Shown: positions 34,619 to 43,651, counted from the first letter of the stretch. The stretch is 64,000 nt of DNA from Nocardioides sp. SR21 (GCF_022761125.1 NZ_JAKWJR010000005.1:186001-250000); one strand, 5' to 3'. Notes: a model not told the origin generated them from the sequence alone. Translations and numbers: made by a program.

Positions 34619-35893
34619 ATGATCGACCCACGCATCCTCCGAGACGACCCCGACCGCGTGCGCGCCGCCCAGGCCAAGCGCGGACTGTCCGACGAGGTCG
34701 TGGATCGTGCACTGTCCGCCGACGCGGCCCGCCGAACCGCGATCAGCGCGTTCGAGACCAAGCGCGCGGAGCAGAAGTCGCTCGGCAAGCAGGTCGCGCA
34801 GGCGCAGGGCGACGAGAAGCAGGAGCTGCTGACCCGCACCAAGGCGCTCGCCGCCGAGGTCAAGGAGCTCGAGGCCGCGCAGGGCGAGGCCGAGGCCGCG
34901 TGGAACGACGCGCTGATGAGCATCCCGAACCTCGCGGCCGACGAGGCCCCGGCCGGTGGCGAGGACGACTTCGTCGTGCTGGAGACGATCGGCACGCCGC
35001 GCGACTTCGCCGCCGAGGGCTTCGAGCCCCGCGACCACGTCGAGCTCGGCCGGATCCTCGGCGCGATCGACCTCGACCGCGGCGCGAAGGTGTCGGGCTC
35101 GCGATTCTACTTCCTCACCGGCGTCGGCGCCGAGCTCGAGTTCGCGCTGGTCAACCTCGCCAACGAGACCGCCCGCGAGCACGGGTTCACCCAGGTCATC
35201 GCGCCGTCGATGGTGAAGCCGCGCGCGATGGAGGGCACCGGCTTCCTCGGCCAGGCCGCCGACGACGTCTACCGCATCGAGGGCCAGGACATGTACCTCG
35301 TCGGGACCTCGGAGGTCCCGATGGCGGCGTACCACTCCGACGAGATCCTCGACGGCGCCTCGCTGCCGCTGCGCTACGCCGCGTTCAGCCCGTGCTTCCG
35401 CAAGGAGGCCGGCTCGCACGGCAAGGACACCAAGGGCATCATCCGGGTGCACTGGTTCGACAAGGTCGAGATGTTCGTCTACACGACGACCGAGGAGTCG
35501 TACGCCGAGCACCAGCGGCTGCTGGAGATCGAGAAGTCGTTCCTCGACAAGCTCGAGCTGGCCTACCAGGTCATCGACACCGCGGCCGGCGACCTCGGCC
35601 TGTCCGCGCAGCGGAAGTTCGACTGCGAGGCGTGGATCCCGACGCAGGGCAAGTACCGCGAGCTCACCTCGACCTCGAACTGCACGGAGTTCCAGACCCG
35701 CCGGCTCGACACCCGCGGTCGATTCGGCCAGGACATCAAGCCGGTCGCGACCCTGAACGGCACGCTGTGCGCGATCCCGCGCGCGATCGTGGCGATCCTC
35801 GAGACCCACCAGCAGGCGGACGGCTCGGTGCGCGTCCCGATGGCCTTGCAGAAGTTCCTCGGCCGCGAGGTCCTGGAGCCGGTCGCGACGTGA
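34619..35893 (+). CDS. serS: Seryl-tRNA synthetase
   Basis: 424 aa class II synthetase. The N-terminal helical tRNA-binding arm (about residues 30-105, rich in Lys, Glu and Ala) is followed by the catalytic core: [13 protein letters not shown], motif 2 [19 protein letters not shown], and motif 3 [20 protein letters not shown] preceded by TAGCCT (34606-34611) 7 nt upstream, so probably leaderless. The stop overlaps the GTG of the following HAD gene. Two tRNA-Ser genes are found 8-9 kb downstream. Confidence 0.97.
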   Translation: MIDPRILRDDPDRVRAAQAKRGLSDEVVDRALSADAARRTAISAFETKRAEQKSLGKQVAQAQGDEKQELLTRTKALAAEVKELEAAQGEAEAAWNDALMSIPNLAADEAPAGGEDDFVVLETIGTPRDFAAEGFEPRDHVELGRILGAIDLDRGAKVSGSRFYFLTGVGAELEFALVNLANETAREHGFTQVIAPSMVKPRAMEGTGFLGQAADDVYRIEGQDMYLVGTSEVPMAAYHSDEILDGASLPLRYAAFSPCFRKEAGSHGKDTKGIIRVHWFDKVEMFVYTTTEESYAEHQRLLEIEKSFLDKLELAYQVIDTAAGDLGLSAQRKFDCEAWIPTQGKYRELTSTSNCTEFQTRRLDTRGRFGQDIKPVATLNGTLCAIPRAIVAILETHQQADGSVRVPMALQKFLGREVLEPVAT

Positions 35894-36726
35894 GCACTCC
35901 CGACGGCTGGCGACCGAAGCTGGTCGCCCTCGACATCGACGGCACCATCCTGAAGTGGGTCGAGGGCGCCGGCATGACCCACGAGGAGGTCGAGCCCGTC
36001 GTCAAGGACGCCGTACGCCGCGCCCTCGACGCCGGAGCGCACGTGGTGCTGGCCAGCGGCCGCTCGCCGCACGGCATGACCCGGGTCGCGGACCTGCTCG
36101 AGCTCCACGACGAGGGCCGCGAGCGGCTCTGGATCGTGGCGTCCAACGGCGCGGTGGTGTTCCGCTACCCGCCGATCGAGGTCGTCCACGAGGAGAAGTT
36201 CGACGCCCGCCCGGCGGTCGACGCGATCCTCGCGCGGCAGCCCAACGCGATCGTCGCGGTCGAGGAGCGCGGCGTCGGCTACCGGGTCAGCCGGGCCTTC
36301 CCCGAGGGCGAGCTGTCCGGCGACATGATCGTCACCGAGGTCGAGGACCTGCTGGCCGCCGAGGTCAGCCGCGTGATCATCCGCGACCCCGACGCGACCG
36401 CCGAGGAGTTCGTGGCGATGGCCGCCGACCTCGGCCTGCACGGCACCAGCTACGTCGTCGGGTGGACCGCGTGGCTCGACCTGGCTCCCGTCGGCGTGTC
36501 CAAGGCGTCCGGGCTCGAGCACGTGGCGCAGGCGCTGGGCATCGACGCCGCCGACGCGCTCGCGGTCGGCGACGGCCGCAACGACCTCGAGATGTTCGAG
36601 TGGGCCGGGCGCTCCGTGGCGATGGGTCAGGCGATCCAGGAGGTCCTGGACGCGGCGGACCACGTGACCGGCAGCGTCTACGAGGACGGCCTGGCCACCG
36701 AGCTGAGCCAGTGGTTCCCGGCGTGA
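35890..36726 (+). CDS. HAD-superfamily phosphatase, Cof type
   Basis: 278 aa. [13 protein letters not shown] is motif I with both aspartates; [13 protein letters not shown] is motif [19 protein letters not shown] contains the motif III lysine; [16 protein letters not shown] is motif IV. The C2-type cap lies between. Likely a sugar-phosphate or flavin/PLP-phosphate phosphatase, not specifiable. GTG start overlapping the serS stop (GTGA), stop near the next GTG: serS-HAD-GNAT-HAD form one coupled unit. Confidence 0.88.
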   Translation: MSTPDGWRPKLVALDIDGTILKWVEGAGMTHEEVEPVVKDAVRRALDAGAHVVLASGRSPHGMTRVADLLELHDEGRERLWIVASNGAVVFRYPPIEVVHEEKFDARPAVDAILARQPNAIVAVEERGVGYRVSRAFPEGELSGDMIVTEVEDLLAAEVSRVIIRDPDATAEEFVAMAADLGLHGTSYVVGWTAWLDLAPVGVSKASGLEHVAQALGIDAADALAVGDGRNDLEMFEWAGRSVAMGQAIQEVLDAADHVTGSVYEDGLATELSQWFPA

Positions 36727-37202
36727 CCCTCCCGGAGACGATCACCAGCGAGCGGCTCCGGCTGCCGCTGTGGACGCCCGAGGAGGCTGCCGACATCCTC
36801 GCCGGCCGGCAGCGGCCGACCTGGCACCGCGACTACCCGCGCCAGGACGACCGGGATGCCGCGACCATGTTCCACCCCGGCGACCCGTGGGCGCCGCGGC
36901 ACATCGTCCGCGGTGAGACCGCCCTCGGCTCGCTCGGCTTCTTCGGCCCGCCGGAGGCCGCGCCGGACCAGGTGCCCGAGGTCGAGGTCGGCTACGGCCT
37001 GGTCGAGGAGGCCCGCGGCTGGGGCTTCGCCACCGAGGCGCTGCGGGCGGTGCTCGCCGAGACCGACAGGGCAGGCGTGCGCGTGCGCGCCAGCGTCGAG
37101 CCGACCAACGCCGCGAGCATCCGGGTGCTCGCCAAGTGCGGCTTCACCGAGCTGCGCGGCGGCAACGAGGACGGCAACCTCGTGATGGCCAGGCCGCTGT
37201 GA
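36723..37202 (+). CDS. GNAT-family N-acetyltransferase
   Basis: 159 aa, RimJ/RimL-like. ETITSERLRLPLWTPEEA at the N-terminus, EVGYGLVEEARGWGFATEALRAVL around the acetyl-CoA-binding site (R/Q-x-x-G-x-G/A variant: ARGWGFA), and VRASVEPTNAASIRVLAKCGFTELR are typical. Acceptor unknown. GTG start overlapping the upstream stop, and its own stop overlaps the next GTG. Confidence 0.85.
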   Translation: MTLPETITSERLRLPLWTPEEAADILAGRQRPTWHRDYPRQDDRDAATMFHPGDPWAPRHIVRGETALGSLGFFGPPEAAPDQVPEVEVGYGLVEEARGWGFATEALRAVLAETDRAGVRVRASVEPTNAASIRVLAKCGFTELRGGNEDGNLVMARPL

Positions 37203-37999
37203 CCGCACCGACCCCGCGCCTGGTCGCGACCGACCTGGACGGCACCCTCGTCCGCAGCGACGGCAGCGTGTCGCCGTACACCGCCGACGTCCTGGCCAAG
37301 GTCGAGGCGCTGGGCGTGCCGGTCGTGTTCGTCACCGGCCGGCCGCTGCGCTGGACCGAGGAGGTCTTCGAGCACGTCGGCTCGCACGGTCTGGCCGTGG
37401 TCAGCAACGGCGCGCTGGTGTGGGACGTCGCCCGCCACCGGCCGGCTCTCGAGCGTCCGATCGAGCCCGCGCTCGGGCTGGAGATGTGCACGCTGCTGCG
37501 CAAGGCGCTCCCCGGGACGGTGTTCGCGGTCGAGACGCTGGACGGGATCGGCCTGGAGCCGGAGTTCCTGGAGCGGCACCGGGTCCCCGAGGGAGCCCGG
37601 CGCGCACCCGTCGAGGAGCTCTTCGACGAGCCGGCGCTCAAGCTGCTCGCGCGGCACGAGGACCTCGCGCCGCAGGAGTTCTGGGACGCCGCCGAGCAGG
37701 TGGTGCTCGGCCGGCTGGTGATCACCTGGTCCTCGAGCACGTCGCTGCTCGAGATCAGCGCGCCCGGCGTCACCAAGGCCTCCACGCTCGCGCTGCTGTG
37801 CGCGGACCTGGGCATCGAGGCCGCCGACGTGATCGCCTTCGGCGACATGCCGAACGACCTGCCGATGCTCAGCTGGGCGGGCACGTCGTACGCCATGGCC
37901 GATGCCCACCCGACCGTGACCGCGGCCGCCAGCCACGTCGCACCCGGGCACGACGACGACGGCGTCGCGCAGGTGCTGGCTGGTGTCTTCGGACTGTGA
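37199..37999 (+). CDS. HAD-superfamily phosphatase, Cof type (second copy)
   Basis: 266 aa. LVATDLDGTLVRSDG (motif I), VFVTGRPLRWTEEV (motif II), PGVTKASTLALLCADLG (motif III lysine) and AFGDMPNDLPMLSWAG (motif IV) are complete. It is a divergent relative of the 35890 gene, both being type IIB HAD phosphatases. GTG start overlapping the GNAT stop. Confidence 0.88.
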   Translation: MTAPTPRLVATDLDGTLVRSDGSVSPYTADVLAKVEALGVPVVFVTGRPLRWTEEVFEHVGSHGLAVVSNGALVWDVARHRPALERPIEPALGLEMCTLLRKALPGTVFAVETLDGIGLEPEFLERHRVPEGARRAPVEELFDEPALKLLARHEDLAPQEFWDAAEQVVLGRLVITWSSSTSLLEISAPGVTKASTLALLCADLGIEAADVIAFGDMPNDLPMLSWAGTSYAMADAHPTVTAAASHVAPGHDDDGVAQVLAGVFGL

Positions 38000-38008
38000 T
38001 CTGTTGAG

Positions 38009-38590
38009 ATGGATCTCGTGACCCGACGCCTGCTCGCCCTCCTGCTGCTCGCCTGTGCGGGCGTGCTCGCGATCGGCGTGCCGGCCTCCGCGGCGCCCGC
38101 GTGCGTCAGGAACGCGCCCCCGCTGGCCCAGCAGACGATCCGCGCCGACGCGGTCTTCGCCGGCGTCCTCGGTGAGCCGTCCACCAAGGGCGGGGTCGTC
38201 ACCTACACGGTCGACGTCGCCGACATCTACAAGGGCGACGTCGGCGAGGAGGCCACCGTCTCGACGCCGGCCACGGCGAAGGAGTGCGGCCTCCCGGACC
38301 TCCTGGCCGGCGCGGAGTACGTGATCTTCGGGACCGTCGACGGCGACCAGTTCACGACGACCGCCGACAGCGGTACGACGAGGGCCACGGGCGCGCACGT
38401 CGCGCAGGTCGAGGAGCTGCTCGGCCCCCCGAGGTCGCCGACGCCGCCGGAGCCCGTCGAGGCCACGCTGACGATGGTCGCCGAGGAGGCGCCCACCGTG
38501 CAGCGGCTGGTCGCTCCCGGCTTCGCGCTGGTGATCGTCGGCCTGCTCGGCTTCGTCCTGGTCAGCGCGATCAGCCGCCGTCGCGCCTGA
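38009..38590 (+). CDS. Secreted protein with C-terminal membrane anchor
   Basis: 193 aa. Signal peptide (RRLLALLLLACAGVLAIG, cleavage near PASAAPA), an exported beta-rich domain starting ACVRNAPPLAQQTIRADAVFAGVL with two further cysteines region (AKECGLPDLL), then one C-terminal membrane helix (PGFALVIVGLLGFVLV) and a basic RRRA end. The layout resembles netrin/TIMP-like domains in actinobacteria, but this is only a resemblance. ATG at 38009; a GTG nine bases later is possible. Confidence 0.7.
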   Translation: MDLVTRRLLALLLLACAGVLAIGVPASAAPACVRNAPPLAQQTIRADAVFAGVLGEPSTKGGVVTYTVDVADIYKGDVGEEATVSTPATAKECGLPDLLAGAEYVIFGTVDGDQFTTTADSGTTRATGAHVAQVEELLGPPRSPTPPEPVEATLTMVAEEAPTVQRLVAPGFALVIVGLLGFVLVSAISRRRA

Positions 38591-38612
38591 GGCGCGGGCC
38601 GCGAGACGTGCC

Positions 38613-39200
38613 TCAGAGGTACATCCCGCCGGACTCACCGGGCGTCTGCGGCGGACCGCCGGGAGCCTGCGGACCGGCGGCACCGGCGCCGGGCGGCAGG
38701 CCGCGGCGGATCTGCTCGAACTGGGCCCGCGCGGCCATCTGCTGGGCGTAGATCGCGGTCTGGATGCCGTGGAACAGGCCCTCCAGCCAGCCGACCAGCT
38801 GCGCCTGGGCGATCCGCAGCTCGGCGTCGGACGGCGTCGCCTCCTCGGTGAACGGCAGCGACAGCCGCTCCAGCTCCTCGACCAGCTCCGGGGCCAGGCC
38901 GGCCTCGAGCTCCTTGATCGAGGCCCGGTGGATCTCCTTGAGCCGGTTGCGGCTCGCCTCGTCGAGCGGCGCGGAGCGGACCTCCTCCAGCAGCTGCCGG
39001 ATCATCGAGCCGATCCGCATCACCTTCGCCGGCTGCTCGACCATGTCGGTGACCGAGCGCCCGTCGTCCTCGGCGTCGCCGTTCTCGGCCGCGGCGGCGA
39101 ACTCGGAGGCCGACATCTCGGCCATCGGCTGACCGTCGGGACCGACGATGACGACGCGCTGCTCCTGCTCGGGGGCGCTGTCCTGGGGTTGCTCGCTCAT
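38613..39200 (-). CDS. bpa: Bacterial proteasome activator Bpa/PafE
   Basis: 195 aa. VVIVGPDGQPM at the N-terminus, a four-helix core (PAKVMRIGSMIRQLLEEVR; RLKEIHRASIKELEAGLAPELVEELERL; ELRIAQAQLVGWLEGLFHGI) and a Gly/Pro-rich tail ending GGMYL, the degenerate HbYX motif that docks into the 20S proteasome alpha ring. Bpa forms a dodecameric ring and opens the proteasome independently of ATP and pupylation. Its presence implies a 20S proteasome elsewhere. TAGGTT (39207-39212) 6 nt before the ATG: probably leaderless. Confidence 0.94.
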   Translation of the reverse strand: MSEQPQDSAPEQEQRVVIVGPDGQPMAEMSASEFAAAAENGDAEDDGRSVTDMVEQPAKVMRIGSMIRQLLEEVRSAPLDEASRNRLKEIHRASIKELEAGLAPELVEELERLSLPFTEEATPSDAELRIAQAQLVGWLEGLFHGIQTAIYAQQMAARAQFEQIRRGLPPGAGAAGPQAPGGPPQTPGESGGMYL

Positions 39201-39228
39201 GCGCCCAACCTAGATGACTGCGTGCAAC

Positions 39229-40206
39229 TTAGAGGGTCAGCAGAATCTTGCCGCTGTGCGCACCGCTCTCCATCAGCGCGTGCGCCGCGGCCACCTCCGC
39301 GAGCGGCATGGTGCCGTGCACGACCGGCTGGACCAGTCCCTCGGCGACCAGCGGCCACACGTGCTCGACGACCGACGCGCAGATCGCGGACTTCTCGGCG
39401 GTCGGCCGCGACCGCAGCGTGGTCGCGATGACCGCGCCCCGCTTGCGCAGCAGCTTGTTGATGTCGAGCTCGGCCTTGGTGCCGCCCTGCATCCCGATGA
39501 TCACCAGCCGGCCCTCGGTCGCGAGCGCGTCGATGTTCCGGTCGAGGTACTTCGCGCCCATGTTGTCGAGGATGACGTCGGCGCCGTGGCCGTCGGTCGA
39601 CTCCTTCACGACCTCCACGAAGTCCTGCTCGCGGTAGTCGATGGTCACGTCGGCGCCGAGCGCGGCGCAGGCCGCGCGCTTCTCGGGTGTCCCGGCCGTG
39701 GTGAGGACCTTCGCGCCGAGCTGGTGGGCGAGCTGGATCGCGAACGTCCCGATGCCGCCGGCGCCGCCGTGCACGAGCAGCGTCTCGTGCGGCTTCAGCC
39801 CGGCGACCATGAACACGTTCGACCACACGGTGGCCGCGACCTCGGGCAGCGCGGCGGCGGTGACCAGGTCGACGCCGGCCGGGACCGGCATCAGCTGTCC
39901 GGCCGGCACGGCGACCCGCTCGGCGTACCCGCCCGCGGAGAGCAGTGCGCACGCCTCGTCGCCGACCGACCATTCGGTCACGCCCTCGCCGACCGCCGCG
40001 ACCGTGCCGCTGCACTCCATCCCGATGATGTCGGAGGCGCCGGGCGGCGGCGGGTAGAAGCCCTGGCGCTGCAGGAGGTCGGCGCGGTTGAGTCCGGCCG
40101 CGGCCACCTGGAGGACCACCTCGCCGGGACCCGCCTCGGGGTCGGGCAGCTCGGCGACGGACAGGACCTCGGGGCCGCCGGCCCCGTCGGCGATCACGGC
40201 ACGCAT
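39229..40206 (-). CDS. NAD(P)H-quinone oxidoreductase, PIG3-type MDR family
   Basis: 325 aa medium-chain reductase. VAAAGLNRADLLQRQGFYPPPPGASDIIGMECSG is the PIG3/QOR signature. The cofactor fold contains LLVHGGAGGIGTFAIQLAHQLGAKV. Zinc ligands of alcohol dehydrogenases are missing, so quinone or enone reduction with NADPH is expected. TAGGCT (40213-40218) lies 6 nt before the ATG. Confidence 0.9.
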   Translation of the reverse strand: MRAVIADGAGGPEVLSVAELPDPEAGPGEVVLQVAAAGLNRADLLQRQGFYPPPPGASDIIGMECSGTVAAVGEGVTEWSVGDEACALLSAGGYAERVAVPAGQLMPVPAGVDLVTAAALPEVAATVWSNVFMVAGLKPHETLLVHGGAGGIGTFAIQLAHQLGAKVLTTAGTPEKRAACAALGADVTIDYREQDFVEVVKESTDGHGADVILDNMGAKYLDRNIDALATEGRLVIIGMQGGTKAELDINKLLRKRGAVIATTLRSRPTAEKSAICASVVEHVWPLVAEGLVQPVVHGTMPLAEVAAAHALMESGAHSGKILLTL

Positions 40207-40230
40207 GTGCCCAGCCTAGGAGCGGACCCC

Positions 40231-40563
40231 TCAGTCCCTCTCGAAGACCTCGCCGGTGTGGTCGACGCCGCTGTCGTCGGGCACCGGGACGCTGACCTCC
40301 TGGTCCACCGGGTCCGGTGCGTTCGCCGGGCGGTCCCAGCCGTCGGCGAGGCGCTGCACCTTCGCGGCGAGCGCCTCGATCGCGTCCGGGTCGGCGTCCG
40401 CCGCACCGGCGGCGAAGCCGAGCAGGTACGTCGTGATGGGCGCCGCCGGGCGGGCGACGTTGTGTGCGGCGGTCCGGGCCAGGTCGAGGATCAACCCTTC
40501 GTCCAGCTCGGTGTCGAGATCCAGGACGTCGCTGACCTCGTCGATCCAGTCGTGGAGGTTCAC
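40231..40563 (-). CDS. DUF6457 protein
   Basis: 110 aa, helical: LHDWIDEVSDVLDLDTELDEGLILDLARTAAHNVARPAAPITTYLLGFAAG is the conserved part, then a short acidic C-terminus. DUF6457 is repeatedly found beside or fused to MobA-type guanylyltransferases, and here it is 44 bp downstream of mobA, so an auxiliary molybdenum-cofactor role is a reasonable inference. GTG start. Confidence 0.8.
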   Translation of the reverse strand: MNLHDWIDEVSDVLDLDTELDEGLILDLARTAAHNVARPAAPITTYLLGFAAGAADADPDAIEALAAKVQRLADGWDRPANAPDPVDQEVSVPVPDDSGVDHTGEVFERD

Positions 40564-40607
40564 AGGAGCCAGATTTCCCTTCCCCGCGCCAGACCGCAAC
40601 CCCCGGG

Positions 40608-41165
40608 TCAGTCCTGCGTCAGGTCGCGCAGGTCCGCCCACGTGTCGACGTCGCGGCCCTCGTCGCCGTCCGGCCCGATGTCGACGAGGTCGAGCGCGCC
40701 CAGCAGCCGGTGCAGCGGCATGCCGTGCTGGCCCTCGTGGTCGGGCCGGACGGCGACGAGCCGCGCCGCGTCGACGACCCCCGCCAGCTGCCGGCGGCCG
40801 TCGGCATCGGTCAGGAACGCGCCGTCGTGGCCGGCCGCCGCCTCCTGCAGCCGGCGGAATGTCCACGAGGACACCCGGGGCATGTCGACCGCCAGCAGGC
40901 CGACCGTGCGCGGCGGGTGCACCAGCGCGTCCAGCCCGGTGAGCAGCGCGGCGACCGGCCCGCCGTAGCGCGGGTTCTCCCGGGTGAACGTGACCGGCTG
41001 GGTGGTCGGGACCGGGTCGCCGACGACCACGACCTCGTGCGCGTCGATCAGGGCGTCGAGGGCGTGCTCGAGCAGGGTCCGGCCGAGGTACTCCACCGAG
41101 GCCTTGTCGGCGCCGTCGAGGCGCACCGCACGACCACCCGCGAGGACGATGGCCGAGAACGTCAT
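40608..41165 (-). CDS. mobA: Molybdenum cofactor guanylyltransferase
   Basis: 185 aa. FSAIVLAGGRAVRLDGADKA is the nucleotide-binding loop (L-A-G-G-x-x-x-R-x-x-x-x-x-K), followed by VVVVGDP and RENPRYGGPVAAL, LLAVDMP. It attaches GMP to molybdopterin to give MGD. The G-G-x-S part of the loop is A-V here, an acceptable variant. Divergent from the nitrilase gene by 18 bp. Confidence 0.87.
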   Translation of the reverse strand: MTFSAIVLAGGRAVRLDGADKASVEYLGRTLLEHALDALIDAHEVVVVGDPVPTTQPVTFTRENPRYGGPVAALLTGLDALVHPPRTVGLLAVDMPRVSSWTFRRLQEAAAGHDGAFLTDADGRRQLAGVVDAARLVAVRPDHEGQHGMPLHRLLGALDLVDIGPDGDEGRDVDTWADLRDLTQD

Positions 41166-41183
41166 GTGTGGCAGTCTCGCACC

Positions 41184-41948
41184 GTGGCCAGCCTGCACGT
41201 CGCCCTCGTCCAGCACGCCTCCGGGCTCGAGCCCGAGGCCAACCGCCGGCTGCTCGACGAGCTCACCCCGCCCGACGCCGACCTCGTGGTGTTCCCCGAG
41301 GCGTTCGCGCGGGACTTCGGCGAGGCCGGCTCCGACGTGAGCCCGTACGCCGAGCCGGTGGACGGCGCGTTCGCGACCGAGGTCGGCCGGGTCGCGACCG
41401 ACCGCGGGGCGACCCTGGTCGCGGGCATGTTCGAGCCGGGCGCGGACCCGGCGCGGCCCTTCAACACCCTGGTCGTCCGGGGCGGCGCGGAGGCGTCGTA
41501 CCGGAAGATCCACCTGTACGACTCCTTCGGCTACCGCGAGTCCGACCGGCTCACGGCGGGTCCGACCGATCCGGTCCTCGTCGAGGTCGGCGGGTTCACC
41601 GTCGGGCTGATGACCTGCTACGACCTGCGGTTCCCGGAGCTGGCCCGCGCGCTGGTCGACCGGGGCGCCGAGGTGCTGGTGATCCCGGCGGCCTGGGTGG
41701 CCGGCCCGCGGAAGGCCGACCACTGGCGGACGCTGGTCCGCGCCCGGGCCGTGGAGAACACCGTGTTCGTGCTCGCGGCCGGCCAGCCCGGCCCGCGCTA
41801 CACCGGCCACTCACTGGTCGTGGACCCGCTCGGCGACGTGCTCGCGGAGGCGGGGGAGGATGCCGCGGTGATCACCGCGACCCTCGATCGCGAGACCCTG
41901 ACCACAGCCCGCAGGACCAATCCCTCGCTCGCGAATCGCCGAATGTAA
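41184..41948 (+). CDS. Carbon-nitrogen hydrolase (nitrilase superfamily)
   Basis: 254 aa. The Glu-Lys-Cys triad is visible: VVFPEAFARD (Glu), YRKIHLYDSFGYRESD (Lys) and GLMTCYDLRFPELAR (Cys). This pattern fits omega-amidase/Nit-type amidases rather than true nitrilases. GTG start. The TAA stop (41946-41948) is part of a TAACCT -10 box for the next gene. Confidence 0.92.
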   Translation: MASLHVALVQHASGLEPEANRRLLDELTPPDADLVVFPEAFARDFGEAGSDVSPYAEPVDGAFATEVGRVATDRGATLVAGMFEPGADPARPFNTLVVRGGAEASYRKIHLYDSFGYRESDRLTAGPTDPVLVEVGGFTVGLMTCYDLRFPELARALVDRGAEVLVIPAAWVAGPRKADHWRTLVRARAVENTVFVLAAGQPGPRYTGHSLVVDPLGDVLAEAGEDAAVITATLDRETLTTARRTNPSLANRRM

Positions 41949-41959
41949 CCTCACCTCCC

Positions 41960-43021
41960 GTGTCCAGGTCCGCTCCGCGTCGTCGTGCCGAACGTCCGCC
42001 GACGCGTCGGACGCGTACGGCGAGCGACGCGCGCAACCGCGCCGAGCGGTTCGCGGGCTCGCGGGCACCTGTCGTCCTCGGCGTCCTGGTCGTGCTCGCC
42101 GGGCTCGGCGCCCTGGTGACCTGCCTCGCCGAGCTCGGGCCCGCCTGGTTGTGCGGCGCGGGCTCGGTGGCGATCGCCACGGCGTACTCCTGGGCGCTCG
42201 CCGCGCGCACCGGCGGCCGGCCGATCGTGGTGGCCGTCCTGGCCCTGGCGATGGGCCTGGCCGTGGTCATCACCGACGACGACCGGCTGCGCACCGGCGC
42301 AGCCGTCCTCACCTGCGTCGTCTCGGCGGTGCTCGCGGTGATGGCGACGGTCCCGGCCGTGCGGTTCCTGCAGACCGTGCGGGAGGTGGCGATCGCGGTG
42401 GTGATCGCCGCGATCGGCGCGCTGGCGACGATCGGCTTCGAGCCGGTCGTGACCGTGACCCGCTTCGAGTACGTCACGCTCGGGCTGGCGATGGTCAGCG
42501 TCTTCGCGATCGTCTACCGCCTCGGCGCCGGCCTGCACGGACTCGGCCGCCGCGGCATCGTGATCGTGCTGATCGGCACCGGGGTGCTCGCGCTGACGCT
42601 CGCGTACGCCGAGCTGCTGCGCCGGTACGGAACGCCCGGCCTGGTCGGCAACCTGCTCGACGCCGCCGCCTGGACCCGGGACAACCTCGGCGCGTTCCCA
42701 CGCCCGCTCGTGGCCGTCCTCGGGGTCCCCGCGCTCGCCTGGGGCGTCCACATGCGCGCCCGCCGCCGGCAGGGCTGGTGGGTCTGCGCCTTCGGGGTGA
42801 CCGCGACCGTCCGGACCGCGAACTCGCTGATCAACCCGGCGGTGACCCTCGAGGAGGCCGCCCTGTCGGTGCTGTACGGCGTCCTCGTCGGCCTGGTCCT
42901 CGGGTTCATCGTGATCCGCCTCGACGTCGCGCTCACCGGGCAGCCGGGCAGCCGGAGCCGCCGCGCGGAGGAGGCGAGCGCGTTGCGCCCCGAGCCACCG
43001 CGCACCCGGCCGCTGCTCTGA
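41960..43021 (+). CDS. Polytopic membrane protein of unknown function
   Basis: 353 aa. A basic N-terminal tail (PRRRAERPPTRRTRTASDARN) precedes about nine membrane segments, and an Arg-rich tail follows (SRSRRAEEAS). No transporter signature is visible. GTG start with TAACCT (41946-41951) 8 nt upstream, overlapping the nitrilase stop, so it probably has its own leaderless promoter. Confidence 0.75.
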   Translation: MSRSAPRRRAERPPTRRTRTASDARNRAERFAGSRAPVVLGVLVVLAGLGALVTCLAELGPAWLCGAGSVAIATAYSWALAARTGGRPIVVAVLALAMGLAVVITDDDRLRTGAAVLTCVVSAVLAVMATVPAVRFLQTVREVAIAVVIAAIGALATIGFEPVVTVTRFEYVTLGLAMVSVFAIVYRLGAGLHGLGRRGIVIVLIGTGVLALTLAYAELLRRYGTPGLVGNLLDAAAWTRDNLGAFPRPLVAVLGVPALAWGVHMRARRRQGWWVCAFGVTATVRTANSLINPAVTLEEAALSVLYGVLVGLVLGFIVIRLDVALTGQPGSRSRRAEEASALRPEPPRTRPLL

Positions 43022-43101
43022 GCTGCCCCGGGCCGAGCTCGCGTCGGGCGTAACGAGATCACAGTTGTCGGGTACGGGCCGGTAACGGCTAGGTTCGCTG
43101 C

Positions 43102-43341
43102 GTGGCCCGAGAACAAGTGACCGAGATCGTCGCGGAGATGGTCGCCAACGTGATGAGCGTGGCGGTCGCACCGGGCGACCAGGTCGAGGCCGGCGACACC
43201 GTGGTGCTGCTGGAGTCGATGAAGATGGAGATCCCGGTCCTCGTCGAGGTGCCCGGCACCGTCCGGGCCGTGAAGGTCGGGCCCGGCGACGTCGTCCAGG
43301 AGGGCGACGTGCTGGTCGAGGTCTCTGCTGCCCGGGACTGA
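43102..43341 (+). CDS. Stand-alone biotin/lipoyl carrier protein
   Basis: 79 aa, a single biotinyl domain: MVANVMSVAVAPGDQVEAGDTVVLLESMKMEIPVLVEVPGTV, with the biotinylated lysine in ESMKMEI. Small free carriers of this kind occur in actinobacterial acyl-CoA carboxylases or transcarboxylases. No partner gene is adjacent. GTG start, TAGGTT (43090-43095) 6 nt upstream, probably leaderless. Confidence 0.9.
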   Translation: MAREQVTEIVAEMVANVMSVAVAPGDQVEAGDTVVLLESMKMEIPVLVEVPGTVRAVKVGPGDVVQEGDVLVEVSAARD

Positions 43342-43412
43342 GCCTGCGAAGGCGCGGAGCCCGCAGCGAGGCAGCCCGCAGCGAGGCTGACGAGCCGCGA
43401 CCGGCGTCTCGG
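43342..43412. repeat. Dispersed intergenic repeat with an internal 15-bp tandem duplication
   Basis: CCTGCGAAGGCGCGG, then AGCCCGCAGCGAGGC twice in tandem, then GACGAGCCGCGACCGGCGTCTCGG. Related in its ends to the element at 43560-43650; the two flank tRNA-Ser(UGA). TACACT at 43430-43435 is the likely tRNA promoter -10, and GTCCGGC-CTGT-GCCGGAC (43442-43459) is a hairpin just before the tRNA. Confidence 0.55.
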
Positions 43413-43461
43413 AACCCCGCGCCGACACCTACACTCGTCGCGTCCGGCCTGTGCCGGACAC

Positions 43462-43549
43462 GGAGGGGTGCCGGAGTGGCCGATCGGAACCGCCTTGAAA
43501 GCGGTCGTAGGGAGACCTACCGCGGGTTCGAATCCCGCCCCCTCTGCCA
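43462..43549 (+). tRNA. tRNA-Ser (anticodon UGA)
   Basis: 88 nt including encoded CCA. Acceptor GGAGGGG pairs with CCCCTCT (G-U at the first pair); anticodon stem-loop CCGCC-TTGAAAG-CGG with TGA; long type II variable arm (CGTAGGGAGACCTACC); T-arm GCGGG-TTCGAAT-CCCGC. Confidence 0.96.
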
Positions 43550-43559
43550 TCTGCCGCCC

Positions 43560-43650
43560 CGAGCCTGAGCTTGCGAAGGCTCGGGACCAGCGGCGAGGTC
43601 GAGGAGCCGCGCGACCGACGCAGGAGGTCGCGACCGGCGTCTCGAGACCA
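43560..43650. repeat. Dispersed intergenic repeat, family 1 (inverted)
   Basis: Ends GCGACCGACGCAGGAGGTCG, CGACCGGCGTCTCGAGACC; its reverse complement matches the 13338-13395 and 24641-24693 copies. The left part GAGCCTGAGCTTGCGAAGGC resembles the start of the 43342 element. Confidence 0.6.
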
Positions 43651-43651
43651 G

